From positions 1,116,001 to 1,180,000 of the forward strand of contig OZ255841.1 in assembly GCA_965277835.1 (NCBI GenBank): a stretch of 64,000 nt of DNA, written 5' to 3'. Numbering within the stretch: the stretch's first letter is position 1; each line of letters starts with the position of its first letter. A model generated the notes under the pieces. The model did not search any database and had not been told where the DNA came from. It saw only the letters and a list, made by a program, of their open reading frames with translations. The stretch comes from Arcticimaribacter sp965277835. GTDB taxonomy: Bacteria > Bacteroidota > Bacteroidia > Flavobacteriales > Flavobacteriaceae. The position numbers and the translations under genes are program-made. Below, in pieces: positions 50,732-59,544 of this stretch.

Positions 50732-53269
50732 CTACTGTCCTACATTAACACCACTACTTAATCCTATATATAATTGACTAGACGTTGCATGTACTGTCAT
50801 TGTTCCTATTGTAGAGGAAAGAGAGTCCAATGGTTTTATCTCGGTTAATATTTGGTCCCAAACATCTCCTTTGACATCGAAAACAGCATATTGAGGCAAT
50901 TGATCTACTAGAGCAACAACATATAACTTTGTGTTAATAATAGCACATCCTAATGATGAAATGACACTAGTAGAAGGCATGCCTAACGATGCGGTTATAT
51001 CTTTTTTTGAACTCCATGTATTAGATGAAGTATTATATGTGTAATAAGAAGTAGTAGAACCGCTATTTGTTATAACACAAAGGTTTTCTGAAACTTCATC
51101 GAAGGTTAAATCATAATATATTGAATTCGTAATAGGTGTTGCAATAGCATTTCCTACCCAAGATTTACTGATAGTATCAAATTTATTATATAAAAGACCT
51201 TGTCCAGTATTAGCTAAAATATGAATATCGGTGTCTACTTGCTGAATTCGCACAGACTCAAAATCGGTAGATGCACTTGTTGGCATTCTTATAAACCCTT
51301 CTGCCCACCAAGCACCATTTAATAACTCATATCCAGCAATTCTTATATCTAAGCCATCTACAACAGCAACCCATATCCTAGACTTAATATAGTTTACAGA
51401 CAGATTAGAAATATCATTATTTAGACCTTTTACATTTTGAAACGCTAATTCTCCACCAATAATATTTCCTGTACTATCTAACTTTCCGTATGTGAGTATC
51501 CTGTTATTTACAGCAAAAAGATTTACTTGAGTACCTACAACTACTGCATCAAATAAAGTGAGCGTTGGAAAATCAGGCAGTGCAATCTTACCTAGACTCA
51601 ATTCGGAGTGTATAGCTATTTTGAAAGAATGAATATAATAGGTTATTCTTGTGCTTTTAGAAATAAGATACCAAACGCCTTCTGAGGTTCCAGCATCATA
51701 ATAAGCTTGCACAACTTCTAGATCCGCTGGTAAATTTTTTGATACACTATTAAAAGCATTAATAACATTAGTACCAACCGTTCCTCCTAACAGTTCTGTT
51801 ATTACAGCATCGTGTTGAGCAAAGTTTTGTAATCTCCCATAATTATCAATTACATTAGGGGTAATCAAGCTGTGTGACCACGATTCTGAAATAGGAGAAT
51901 AGAAGATAGAACCAGGGGCTGGAACAAGAAAAGAGACAGCTCTAGCTAACACCTTACTTGCTTCATGTAAACAGACTTTACAGAAGTTTTTATCTTTTAT
52001 AATTGTTGGTGTTCCCATCGCGCAATAATATTGAGGATGAAAAATTCCACAATTATACAGCCCCCATCCTCCAGCATATAATCCTACAGAAGAATCACTA
52101 ACAGGATTTAATCCACGAGATGTAACACAAGAAGGGTTCTCGATAGTAGGTATAGGTACTCCTGGAGTAATAAAATCTCTCCATTTTATGTTTCCTGAAG
52201 AAGTCTGTATGGTTAAGTTTGGTATATTTGGTTCACCACCTGTATAACGTTCTTCTTTTAATCCATATTCATCACCCAGCCCAAATGCTGCGTGACCTAA
52301 TTCATGTTGAAAGGCTTTAGCACCCAAATCTTTATCAAGCAAATTTCCATCAGGTCCCCATGCAAATAGGCCTTCAGGGAGATATGCAAAACCAGCCACT
52401 TTTGAATTATTTGTTAAAATTCCTGCCCAATTCCAGTAAGGTTTCCCGTTATTAGAAAACAAAGTATTACACACTTTATTTACTGAACTTTTATTAAAGC
52501 TCCTAGAGGTAGCATCTACATCAAAGTATGTTTCACCAGGATTAGATGCAACTTCCACTAGAAAAACATTCATAGCATCAGATCCCAAAACACTATTAAA
52601 AGGAGGCTTAGAAAGTGTATAGTCTACAGCTTCCGCTGCTATTCTAATAAATTCTTCTTGCTCTTGAGCACCAAAGCTATCTGCAAGAATAACTAAATTA
52701 TAGATGTTATCTATTCGACCATGGTAGAGCATAGTATTTACTTTTAGGACGCTTCCTTTCCCCGAGCCAACTATATCTTTTGGAAGTATTACAGAGGAAG
52801 ACATTGTGGTGTCTAAAGAGCGTTTAGAGTATTGTGTCGTCTCATCAAACTTTGTTTTTGTTTTTGCCTGATTTTCATAATCAGTATAGTCTAAAGGCAA
52901 TGCGAATGTTCCAATCAATACAGATTCTGCTCCTAAGCCAGGTAATACTCCATCTGCTTCTCTAGGAGGACCAAAAATAACTATCTTTTTTGCTTGTGTC
53001 ATATAAGGTATCCATACAAAGAATTCATCAACTTCTTCGGAAGAGCCATCATGAGACAAGCAATGCATTAAATAAGGAGTATCTTGGCGATGTAATACTC
53101 GTGAATCGTCAGTCTCTAGTTGTATCCAAAATCCTGTTATTCCTTTTCTCTCAGTAGTATCGCTTGATGCTGGAGGAATACTTATAGCAGCAACTACTTC
53201 TGTTAACTTAATATTGTTAAAATCCTTTTTATTAAAATATACCTGAAATGAACGTGGGTGCAAATTCAT
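50732..53269 (-). CDS. M64-type zinc metalloprotease, distal copy
   Basis: An 845-residue protein with no signal peptide (starts MNLHPRSFQVYFNKK). A beta-rich N-terminal domain of about 180 residues precedes the protease core. The zinc motif is HELGHAAFGLGDEYG at residues 322-336, the HExxHxxxGLxDEY of family M64 (IgA-peptidase family). A C-terminal ~400-residue part is strand-rich and propeller-like. It is 88 nt downstream of its paralogue (53358-55883). The two are near-identical except over residues about 222-440, which include the catalytic site. Lack of a signal peptide suggests cytoplasmic storage or a non-Sec route. Confidence 0.8.
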   Translation of the reverse strand: MNLHPRSFQVYFNKKDFNNIKLTEVVAAISIPPASSDTTERKGITGFWIQLETDDSRVLHRQDTPYLMHCLSHDGSSEEVDEFFVWIPYMTQAKKIVIFGPPREADGVLPGLGAESVLIGTFALPLDYTDYENQAKTKTKFDETTQYSKRSLDTTMSSSVILPKDIVGSGKGSVLKVNTMLYHGRIDNIYNLVILADSFGAQEQEEFIRIAAEAVDYTLSKPPFNSVLGSDAMNVFLVEVASNPGETYFDVDATSRSFNKSSVNKVCNTLFSNNGKPYWNWAGILTNNSKVAGFAYLPEGLFAWGPDGNLLDKDLGAKAFQHELGHAAFGLGDEYGLKEERYTGGEPNIPNLTIQTSSGNIKWRDFITPGVPIPTIENPSCVTSRGLNPVSDSSVGLYAGGWGLYNCGIFHPQYYCAMGTPTIIKDKNFCKVCLHEASKVLARAVSFLVPAPGSIFYSPISESWSHSLITPNVIDNYGRLQNFAQHDAVITELLGGTVGTNVINAFNSVSKNLPADLEVVQAYYDAGTSEGVWYLISKSTRITYYIHSFKIAIHSELSLGKIALPDFPTLTLFDAVVVGTQVNLFAVNNRILTYGKLDSTGNIIGGELAFQNVKGLNNDISNLSVNYIKSRIWVAVVDGLDIRIAGYELLNGAWWAEGFIRMPTSASTDFESVRIQQVDTDIHILANTGQGLLYNKFDTISKSWVGNAIATPITNSIYYDLTFDEVSENLCVITNSGSTTSYYTYNTSSNTWSSKKDITASLGMPSTSVISSLGCAIINTKLYVVALVDQLPQYAVFDVKGDVWDQILTEIKPLDSLSSTIGTMTVHATSSQLYIGLSSGVNVGQ

Positions 53270-53271
53270 AA

Positions 53272-53351
53272 TTAAAGCTTATCTGAAATTAGTTTGGCAA
53301 TATTGCCTTGTCTTTTTAAAAGTGTATTATTTTTAGCATCGTGTAAATAGA
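53272..53351 (-). pseudogene. Remnant of the 3' end of the aegerolysin-like gene
   Basis: On the - strand this stretch reads LHDAKNNTLLKRQGNIAKLI and SDKL then stop, matching the C-terminus of the gene at 55886-56833 (LHDAENNTLLKRQGNITKLI and SDKL). Homology starts at the codon for Tyr just before, at 53351. It shows that the duplicated unit contained the M64 gene plus the end of the upstream gene. Confidence 0.85.
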
Positions 53352-53357
53352 TATATA

Positions 53358-55883
53358 CTACTGTCCTACATTAACACCACTACTTAATCCTATATATAAT
53401 TGACTAGACGTTGCGTGTACTGTCATTGTTCCTATTGTAGAGGAAAGAGAGTCCAATGGTTTTATCTCGGTTAATATTTGGTCCCAAGCATCTCCTTTGA
53501 CATCGAAAACAGCATATTGAGGCAATTGATCTACTAGAGCAACAACATATAACTTTGTGTTAATAATAGCACATCCTAATGATGAAATGACACTAGTAGA
53601 AGGCATGCCTAACGATGCGGTTATGTCTTTTTTTGAACTCCATGTATTAGATGAAGTATTATATGTGTAATAAGAAGTAGTAGAACCGCTATTTGTTATA
53701 ACACAAAGGTTTTCTGAAACTTCATCGAAGGTTAAATCATAATATATTGAATTCGTAATAGGTGTTGCAATAGCATTTCCTACCCAAGATTTACTGATAG
53801 TATCAAATTTATTATATAAAAGACCTTGTCCAGTATTAGCTAAAATATGAATATCGGTGTCTACTTGCTGAATTCGCACAGACTCAAAATCGGTAGATGC
53901 ACTTGTTGGCATTCTTATAAACCCTTCTGCCCACCAAGCACCATTTAATAACTCATATCCAGCAATTCTTATATCTAAGCCATCTACAACAGCAACCCAT
54001 ATCCTAGACTTAATATAGTTTACAGACAGATTAGAAATATCATTATTTAGACCTTTTACATTTTGAAACGCTAATTCTCCACCAATAATATTTCCTGTAT
54101 CATCTAACTTTCCGTATGTGAGTATCCTGTTATTTACAGCAAAAAGATTTACTTGAGTACCTACAACTACTGCATCAAATAAAGTGAGCGTTGGAAAATC
54201 AGGCAGTGCAATCTTACCTAGACCCAATTCGGAGTGTATAGCTATTTTGAAAGAATGAATATAATAGGTTATTCTTGTGCTTTTAGAAATAAGATACCAA
54301 ACGCCTTCTGAGATTCCAGCATCATAATAAGCTTGCATAACTTCTAGGTCCGCTGGTAAATTTTTTGATACACTATTAAAAGCATTAATAACATTAGTAC
54401 CAACCGTTCCTCCTAACAGTTCTGTTATTACAGCATCGTGTTGAGCAAAGTTTTGTAATCTCCCATAATTATCAATTATATTAGGGGTAATCAAGCTGTG
54501 TGACCACGATTCTGAAATAGGAGAATAGAAGATAGAACCAGGGGCTGGAACAAGAAAAGAGACAGCTCTAGCCAACATCTTACTTGCTTCATATGAACAG
54601 ACTTTACAGAAGTCAATATCACTTATAATTGTTGTTGCTCCCATCGTGCAATAATATTGAGGATGAAAAATTCCACAATTATACACAGCCCCCCCTCCAG
54701 CATATAATCCTACAGAAGAATGACTAACAGGATTTGCTCCACGATATGTAAGACAAGAAGGGTTACTTATAGTAGGTATAGGTACTCCTGGAGTAATAAA
54801 ATCTCTCCATTTTATGCTTCCTGAAGAAGTCTCTATGGTTAAGTTTGGATTATGTGGTTCAGCACCTGTATAACGTTCTTTTTCTAATCCATATTCATCA
54901 CCCAGCCCAAATGCTGCGTGACCTAATTCATGTTGAAAGACTTTAGCAGCCAAACTTGCATACCCAAGTCCCCATACAAATAGGCCTTGAGAGGTATATG
55001 CAAAACCATCCACTTTTGAATTATTTGTTAAAACTCCTGCCCAATTCCAGTAAGGTTTCCCGTTATTAGAAAACAAAGTATTACACACTTTATTTACTGA
55101 ACTTTGATTAAGGCGCGTAGAGTTAGCATTTATATCAAAGTATGTTTCACCAGGATTAGATGCAACTTCCACTAGAAAAACATTCACAGCATCAGATCCC
55201 AAAACACTATTAAAAGGAAGCTTAGAAAGTGTATAGTCTACAGCTTCCGCTGCTATTCTAATAAATTCTTCTTGCTCTTGAGCACCAAAGCTATCTGCAA
55301 GAATAACTAAATTATTGATGTTATCTATTCGACCATGGTAGAGCATAGTATTTACTTTTAGGACGCTTCCTTTCCCCGAGCCAACTATATCGTTTGGAAG
55401 TATTACAGAGGAAGACATTGTGGTGTCTAAAGAGCGTTTAGAGTATTGTGTCGTCTCATCAAACTTTGTTTTTGTTTTTGCCTGATTTTCATAATCAGTA
55501 TAGTCTAAAGGCAATGCGAATGTTCCAATCAATACAGATTCTGCTCCTAAGCCAGGTAATACTCCATCTGCTTCTCTAGGAGGACCAAAAATAACTATCT
55601 TTTTTGCTTGTGTCATATAAGGTATCCATACAAAGAACTCATCAACTTCTTCGGAAGAGCCACCATGAGACAAGCAATGCATTAAATAAGGAATATCTTG
55701 GCGATGTAATACTCGTGAATCGTCAGTCTCTAGTTGTATCCAAAATCCTGTTATTCCTTTTCTCTCAGTAGTATCGCTTGATGCTGGAGGAATACTTATA
55801 GCAGCAACTACTTCTGTTAACTTAATATTGTTAAAATCCTTTTTATTAAAATATACCTGAAATGAACGTGGGTGCAGGTTCAT
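53358..55883 (-). CDS. M64-type zinc metalloprotease, proximal copy
   Basis: An 841-residue paralogue of 50732-53269, with HELGHAAFGLGDEYG at 318-332. The N-terminal ~220 and C-terminal ~400 residues differ at only about ten places from the distal copy. The intervening segment has about 45 substitutions and a 4-residue indel just before the zinc motif (WGLGYASLAAKVFQ versus WGPDGNLLDKDLGAKAFQ). The catalytic residues are the same. The gene starts 2 nt after the aegerolysin-like gene, forming an operon with it. No signal peptide. Confidence 0.8.
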   Translation of the reverse strand: MNLHPRSFQVYFNKKDFNNIKLTEVVAAISIPPASSDTTERKGITGFWIQLETDDSRVLHRQDIPYLMHCLSHGGSSEEVDEFFVWIPYMTQAKKIVIFGPPREADGVLPGLGAESVLIGTFALPLDYTDYENQAKTKTKFDETTQYSKRSLDTTMSSSVILPNDIVGSGKGSVLKVNTMLYHGRIDNINNLVILADSFGAQEQEEFIRIAAEAVDYTLSKLPFNSVLGSDAVNVFLVEVASNPGETYFDINANSTRLNQSSVNKVCNTLFSNNGKPYWNWAGVLTNNSKVDGFAYTSQGLFVWGLGYASLAAKVFQHELGHAAFGLGDEYGLEKERYTGAEPHNPNLTIETSSGSIKWRDFITPGVPIPTISNPSCLTYRGANPVSHSSVGLYAGGGAVYNCGIFHPQYYCTMGATTIISDIDFCKVCSYEASKMLARAVSFLVPAPGSIFYSPISESWSHSLITPNIIDNYGRLQNFAQHDAVITELLGGTVGTNVINAFNSVSKNLPADLEVMQAYYDAGISEGVWYLISKSTRITYYIHSFKIAIHSELGLGKIALPDFPTLTLFDAVVVGTQVNLFAVNNRILTYGKLDDTGNIIGGELAFQNVKGLNNDISNLSVNYIKSRIWVAVVDGLDIRIAGYELLNGAWWAEGFIRMPTSASTDFESVRIQQVDTDIHILANTGQGLLYNKFDTISKSWVGNAIATPITNSIYYDLTFDEVSENLCVITNSGSTTSYYTYNTSSNTWSSKKDITASLGMPSTSVISSLGCAIINTKLYVVALVDQLPQYAVFDVKGDAWDQILTEIKPLDSLSSTIGTMTVHATSSQLYIGLSSGVNVGQ

Positions 55884-55885
55884 AA

Positions 55886-56833
55886 TTAAAGCTTATCTGA
55901 AATTAGTTTGGTAATATTGCCTTGTCTTTTTAAAAGCGTATTATTTTCAGCATCGTGTAAATATGAATGGACAGCATTAACCCAGCCGTGGTGACTATCC
56001 ATATTAGTTAACGACTTTACTATATCATAAAGTTCAGCATCGCGCTTATTTATACTCTTAGAAGAATCGATTTTTTCTTCTAAAAGTTGATGCATAGCAT
56101 CCATCTGTTGAGTCCCAATAGTACCATTTGAGAAATTAGTATGTGTTTGTAAAGCATCGTCAATTATAGAATTGGAATTACCTTTATCATCAGAAAGTTC
56201 TTGACGAGCCATTTGTACAAGGTTACGAGTTAAGATTCCTTTCGACACAGGGTTGAGAAACAACGGATGAGTAGCACACCATATTCTATTTACAGGCTTC
56301 ATTTCCTCAGAATCAAAAACGTCTTTTAGATAGACACATTTTTTGTCACCAATAAGTTTTTCTACTTTTTCTTCTGGGAAAGAAAAACACTTCATAGCTT
56401 CTATTAAATCTTCAGGAAAAACAGGTGCATCATAAAAAATATCACTTAGAGCTTCGGCTTCTCTACGAGAAATACCTGAAGTTTGACTTATGACAAAATC
56501 AACAGTCCATGTTTTTCCACTCGTTGGATAACTCGGGTTAGGAAGCAACCAAGGACCGCTTACATTAGTCATAGCCGAACTACAATAATTAGCTTCACTA
56601 ACATTATCTTCAAAAGAAAAGGTGAATTCTGTTCCATCAGCAGCAACGTAGTTAATATTACCAGCAGGAGGAATGGTTGATCCTTCATGGTTTTGTGCAA
56701 CCCCAATAACATTGTCGCCTATAGGAGCAATTCCACTTGGTTGAGTTGCCCATTTTCCATGTGAAAGATTACTTGAAGTAGTTCTTACAGCTACTACTGT
56801 ATTTAGTTTAATTGTTACTTTGTAAGCGCTCAT
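55886..56833 (-). CDS. Possible aegerolysin-like protein with helical C-terminal domain
   Basis: A 315-residue protein without signal peptide. The first 120 residues form a beta-rich domain (YKVTIKLNTVVAVRTTSSNL, then SHGKWATQPSG and NINYVAADGTEFTFSFEDN), resembling aegerolysin folds, which bind lipids and form pores with a MACPF-type partner. The resemblance (GKW-x-P, glycine-turns and length) is by inspection only. The C-terminal ~180 residues are helical and charged, with two tyrosine/histidine-rich patches and SISHxxH-like sites absent. It is the first gene of the operon with the two M64 proteases. No MACPF gene lies nearby. Confidence 0.45.
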   Translation of the reverse strand: MSAYKVTIKLNTVVAVRTTSSNLSHGKWATQPSGIAPIGDNVIGVAQNHEGSTIPPAGNINYVAADGTEFTFSFEDNVSEANYCSSAMTNVSGPWLLPNPSYPTSGKTWTVDFVISQTSGISRREAEALSDIFYDAPVFPEDLIEAMKCFSFPEEKVEKLIGDKKCVYLKDVFDSEEMKPVNRIWCATHPLFLNPVSKGILTRNLVQMARQELSDDKGNSNSIIDDALQTHTNFSNGTIGTQQMDAMHQLLEEKIDSSKSINKRDAELYDIVKSLTNMDSHHGWVNAVHSYLHDAENNTLLKRQGNITKLISDKL

Positions 56834-56932
56834 AATATTTAAGTTTTTTAGGTTAAGAATATCAATAATAGGTTAAAAATATCAATAATAGGATATGGAT
56901 ATAATAAAAAATGTTGTTCTAAAACTTAAATC

Positions 56933-57661
56933 TCATTCTTTTAACGCCTCGGCAATTCCCAGAACATAGTTGTTAACGTATTGTTTTATAAACTGTTCCG
57001 AAAAATGTGTGTTTCCAAAAATCGTGTTTCCTTTCAAAATCTCTTTTAGGTTAAGTGTTACAAAATCCTTTAGCATTTTAGTAGATTTAGGGGCGTATGT
57101 ATAATGCCACGGCTCGTATTTAAACCCTGTGCGGTTTTTGTCGGGTGTATATACAAGTACAAACCCATAGTGGGCGGCGTGCTTATCCATCCATTTTTTT
57201 AATGGCGCATAGGGCCCCTCCCCCTCAAAAAGACGCTCTAATAACACATCGCCTTCTACGTGAGGGTAGGCCGCAATAATATCAATGTCGGTACCCCAAT
57301 GGTGTCTCGAGGTGCCAGGTATGGTAGAGTACTGCATTATTTTTTCGATGTTCTGTTTTGGACTGAGACCGCTTTTTTTATTGGCTTCAAATTTTCTGTT
57401 CCAAATAGCTAACTGCCGTTCAAAACTGCGATAGCCCGAAACTATTTTTATCTCAATTCCATCTTCCAAAGCAGCCGCCTTCATTTGTTCGAAAGCCTTG
57501 CCTACGTCTTCTAACACAAAATAGTCGCCTTTTGTTAAGGTAGGCGACCCTTGCCCTGTGAGTAAAAGCATATCCTCTTGTTGCTGTTTAGTGTCTTGTC
57601 CCGTTACACAAAACGACACAAACAAAAGAGAAAAGAGAATACTATTATATATAAATTTCAT
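56933..57661 (-). CDS. M15 D-alanyl-D-alanine carboxypeptidase (VanY-like)
   Basis: A 242-residue exported enzyme (signal peptide MKFIYNSILFSLLFVSFCVTGQ). Zinc-binding motifs SRHHWGTDIDI (SxHxxGxD type) and a late EPWHYTY (ExWH) fit the M15B/VanY family, which trims D-Ala from peptidoglycan stems. The N-terminal YRSFERQLAIWN matches the conserved Arg/Gln-bearing segment. It overlaps the upstream GNAT gene by 4 nt. Confidence 0.87.
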   Translation of the reverse strand: MKFIYNSILFSLLFVSFCVTGQDTKQQQEDMLLLTGQGSPTLTKGDYFVLEDVGKAFEQMKAAALEDGIEIKIVSGYRSFERQLAIWNRKFEANKKSGLSPKQNIEKIMQYSTIPGTSRHHWGTDIDIIAAYPHVEGDVLLERLFEGEGPYAPLKKWMDKHAAHYGFVLVYTPDKNRTGFKYEPWHYTYAPKSTKMLKDFVTLNLKEILKGNTIFGNTHFSEQFIKQYVNNYVLGIAEALKE

Positions 57662-58098
57662 TGCGTTAATTTTTTAATAAAACATTGATGCTTTCCTATA
57701 TGCTCCACATCGAAAATAGAACCTACGGCTACATAATTTAGTTGCGTATAAAATGGCAGTGCATTTACCCGTGCATTTAGCCATATTAAATTGCAACTAC
57801 GGGCAATCAATGTACTTTCGGCATGTTGCATTAGTGCTTGCCCTATGCCTTTTCTTTGGTGCATATTTAAAACCGCAACGCCTCTTATTTGAAATTGATT
57901 ATTAAGATTGGAGTGCTTACTTTTTCGTTTATAACACGATAATATACCCGATAATTGATCGTCTATAAACGCTCCTAGGTGAATTGTGTCTGCGTCATTA
58001 TCGCCATCGAAATGGCAACTCTCCAAGGGGCGTCCTTTTCTAAGTATAGGGTGGCGTACGCTAAACGTATCTTCACTAGAAACAGATTTAATCCTCAT
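57658..58098 (-). CDS. GNAT acetyltransferase (ElaA-like)
   Basis: A 146-residue GNAT protein. The acetyl-CoA motif A segment is RGVAVLNMHQRKGIGQALMQ, with the Q/RxxGxG/A pattern in QRKGIGQA. Overall the pattern resembles ElaA. Substrate unknown. It is upstream of, and overlaps by 4 nt, the M15 gene, so they share a transcript. Confidence 0.82.
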   Translation of the reverse strand: MRIKSVSSEDTFSVRHPILRKGRPLESCHFDGDNDADTIHLGAFIDDQLSGILSCYKRKSKHSNLNNQFQIRGVAVLNMHQRKGIGQALMQHAESTLIARSCNLIWLNARVNALPFYTQLNYVAVGSIFDVEHIGKHQCFIKKLTQ

Positions 58099-58207
58099 AT
58101 ATATTCGTTTTCATAAAAATATAGAATAGTATTGAACAAAAATTTATTTTCAATATTTTATTTACTCAAACATTTATATTTTCGTGTTTAGATATAACGT
58201 ATACATT

Positions 58208-58633
58208 ATGCCTATTCGATTTGAAATATTAGAAAAAGATGCGATACCAAGTATTATTCCTTTAATTCAAGAATTTACCGAACATAAGTTTTCGTCCGAA
58301 ATATTAACCTCTCGGTTCGAGGATATGTTTACTCAAAATTATGAGTGTTTAGGTGTGTTTGACCAAGATAAAATTATTGGTATATGCGGGTTATGGTATC
58401 AGACAAGGCACTATGTAGGTAAAAGTTGCGAACCCGACCATGTCTATATTTCGCCCGAATATCAAGGGCAAAAAATTGGGGAGCAAATGTTCAATTTTAT
58501 CTCGCAACATAGTAAAGCAAAAGGCTGTAATGCGCTAGAGCTTAATACCTACGTGCAAAACACAGCCTCTCATAAATTTTATTACAATCAGAGGTTTGAA
58601 ATCTTAGGGTATCATTTTCTAAAAAAAATATGA
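58208..58633 (+). CDS. GNAT acetyltransferase
   Basis: A 141-residue GNAT protein starting at ATG 58208 (MPIRFEILEKDAI); a GTG at 58184 would add eight residues without sense. The acetyl-CoA loop is in SPEYQGQKIGEQMFNFISQ (Q-x-x-G-x-x-x pattern), and the late strand is QRFEILGYHFLKKI. The substrate is unknown. It is divergent from the GNAT/M15 operon and 27 nt before the tRNA gene. Confidence 0.8.
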   Translation: MPIRFEILEKDAIPSIIPLIQEFTEHKFSSEILTSRFEDMFTQNYECLGVFDQDKIIGICGLWYQTRHYVGKSCEPDHVYISPEYQGQKIGEQMFNFISQHSKAKGCNALELNTYVQNTASHKFYYNQRFEILGYHFLKKI

Positions 58634-58660
58634 AAGAAACATTATATTAGCCTAATAAAG

Positions 58661-58733
58661 GCGAGAGTAGCTCAGTTGGTAGAGCATCAGCCTTCCAAGC
58701 TGAATGTCGCCGGTTCGAACCCGGTCTCTCGCT
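58661..58733 (+). tRNA. tRNA-Gly (anticodon TCC)
   Basis: Cloverleaf: acceptor stem GCGAGAG with CTCTCGC, D stem GCTC/GAGC, anticodon stem TCAGC/GCTGA with loop CTTCCAA giving anticodon TCC (58694-58696), T arm with TTCGAAC. The discriminator base is T and the CCA is not encoded. It decodes GGA and GGG. Confidence 0.95.
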
Positions 58734-58815
58734 CTCTTTTTAATAAAACTGCTACTTATTAGCATTTTAACATTCATTATAAACCTTAGTCGAATAAATT
58801 TTCTACTTTTAAAAG

Positions 58816-59544
58816 ATGAAGGTTAATACTTTAATATTACTATTTCTTTGCTCTTTCTTTTGCTTTGCACAAGAAGACAGAACCATGCTAAAAGGGCGGT
58901 TGTTATACCGAAACAACAATATTGTTGCCGCAAATGTTATGAATACCACGGCTAAGGCTAACACAATTACAGATAGCGAAGGTAGTTTTGAAATACCCGT
59001 ACGCGTAGGCGATGAAATTACTTTTTCTTCGGTTCAGCATAAAATAAGAACAGTTAAAATTACACCCGAGATAATTAAAAACAAACGCTTGGTCGTTTCG
59101 GTAAACGAAAGGATAACGTTTTTAGATGAGGTAGTCGTAGGCCCAGAGAACCAAGAAAAGTTTTTAGACCTAAAAAAAGAAGAATTTACAAGTGTCGATT
59201 ATACGCAAGATAAATCTACTAGGCTAGTTAACAGAGCCGCAGATGACCGACAGTTAGCCAACGGACTAAATATTGTTAACGTCGCCAAATTGGTTTCGCG
59301 CTTATTGGTTAACGCAAAAAAAGATAAAAGTAAAAAGCTAATCCCAAGCGAAATATTGCCTTATCTTTTTGACGATGAGTTTTTTGAGAATATCTTAGGT
59401 TTAAACCCTGAACAAACGCAAGATTTTATTCATGTAATGGATGACAAACTACCAACCAAAACGCTTTTTAAGAAAGACAAAGAATTTCAATTAATAGATT
59501 ATTTAATTAAAGAAAGTACACTATATAAGGAGTCGTTACAGTGA
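58816..59544 (+). CDS. Exported CarboxypepD_reg-like domain protein, first of pair
   Basis: A 242-residue protein with a signal peptide (ends CFAQ near residue 18). The domain about 25-110 is a carboxypeptidase regulatory-like beta-sandwich (KGRLLYRNNNIVAANVMNTT, then SEGSFEIPVRVGDEITFSSV), the same domain that begins many TonB-dependent outer membrane proteins. A helical C-terminal part of ~130 residues follows. It overlaps the next gene (GTGA). Family function is unknown; the cluster with DUF6702 and an M1 peptidase suggests a shared surface role. Confidence 0.75.
   Translation: MKVNTLILLFLCSFFCFAQEDRTMLKGRLLYRNNNIVAANVMNTTAKANTITDSEGSFEIPVRVGDEITFSSVQHKIRTVKITPEIIKNKRLVVSVNERITFLDEVVVGPENQEKFLDLKKEEFTSVDYTQDKSTRLVNRAADDRQLANGLNIVNVAKLVSRLLVNAKKDKSKKLIPSEILPYLFDDEFFENILGLNPEQTQDFIHVMDDKLPTKTLFKKDKEFQLIDYLIKESTLYKESLQ

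Noticed and set aside
51950..55220. Diversity-generating retroelement target in the M64 genes
   Set aside because: No reverse transcriptase or template repeat is seen, differences are not limited to adenine positions, and there is a length change; ordinary divergence or conversion explains it better.
58184..58207. GTG start 8 codons before the GNAT gene start
   Set aside because: The extra residues do not resemble GNAT N-termini, and ATG 58208 gives the usual start; the T-rich stretch there looks like promoter sequence.
58661..58733. tRNA-Gly as an attachment site of the prophage
   Set aside because: It is about 28 kb away from the visible prophage end, with many chromosomal genes in between and no repeat of its 3' end near 30.8 kb.
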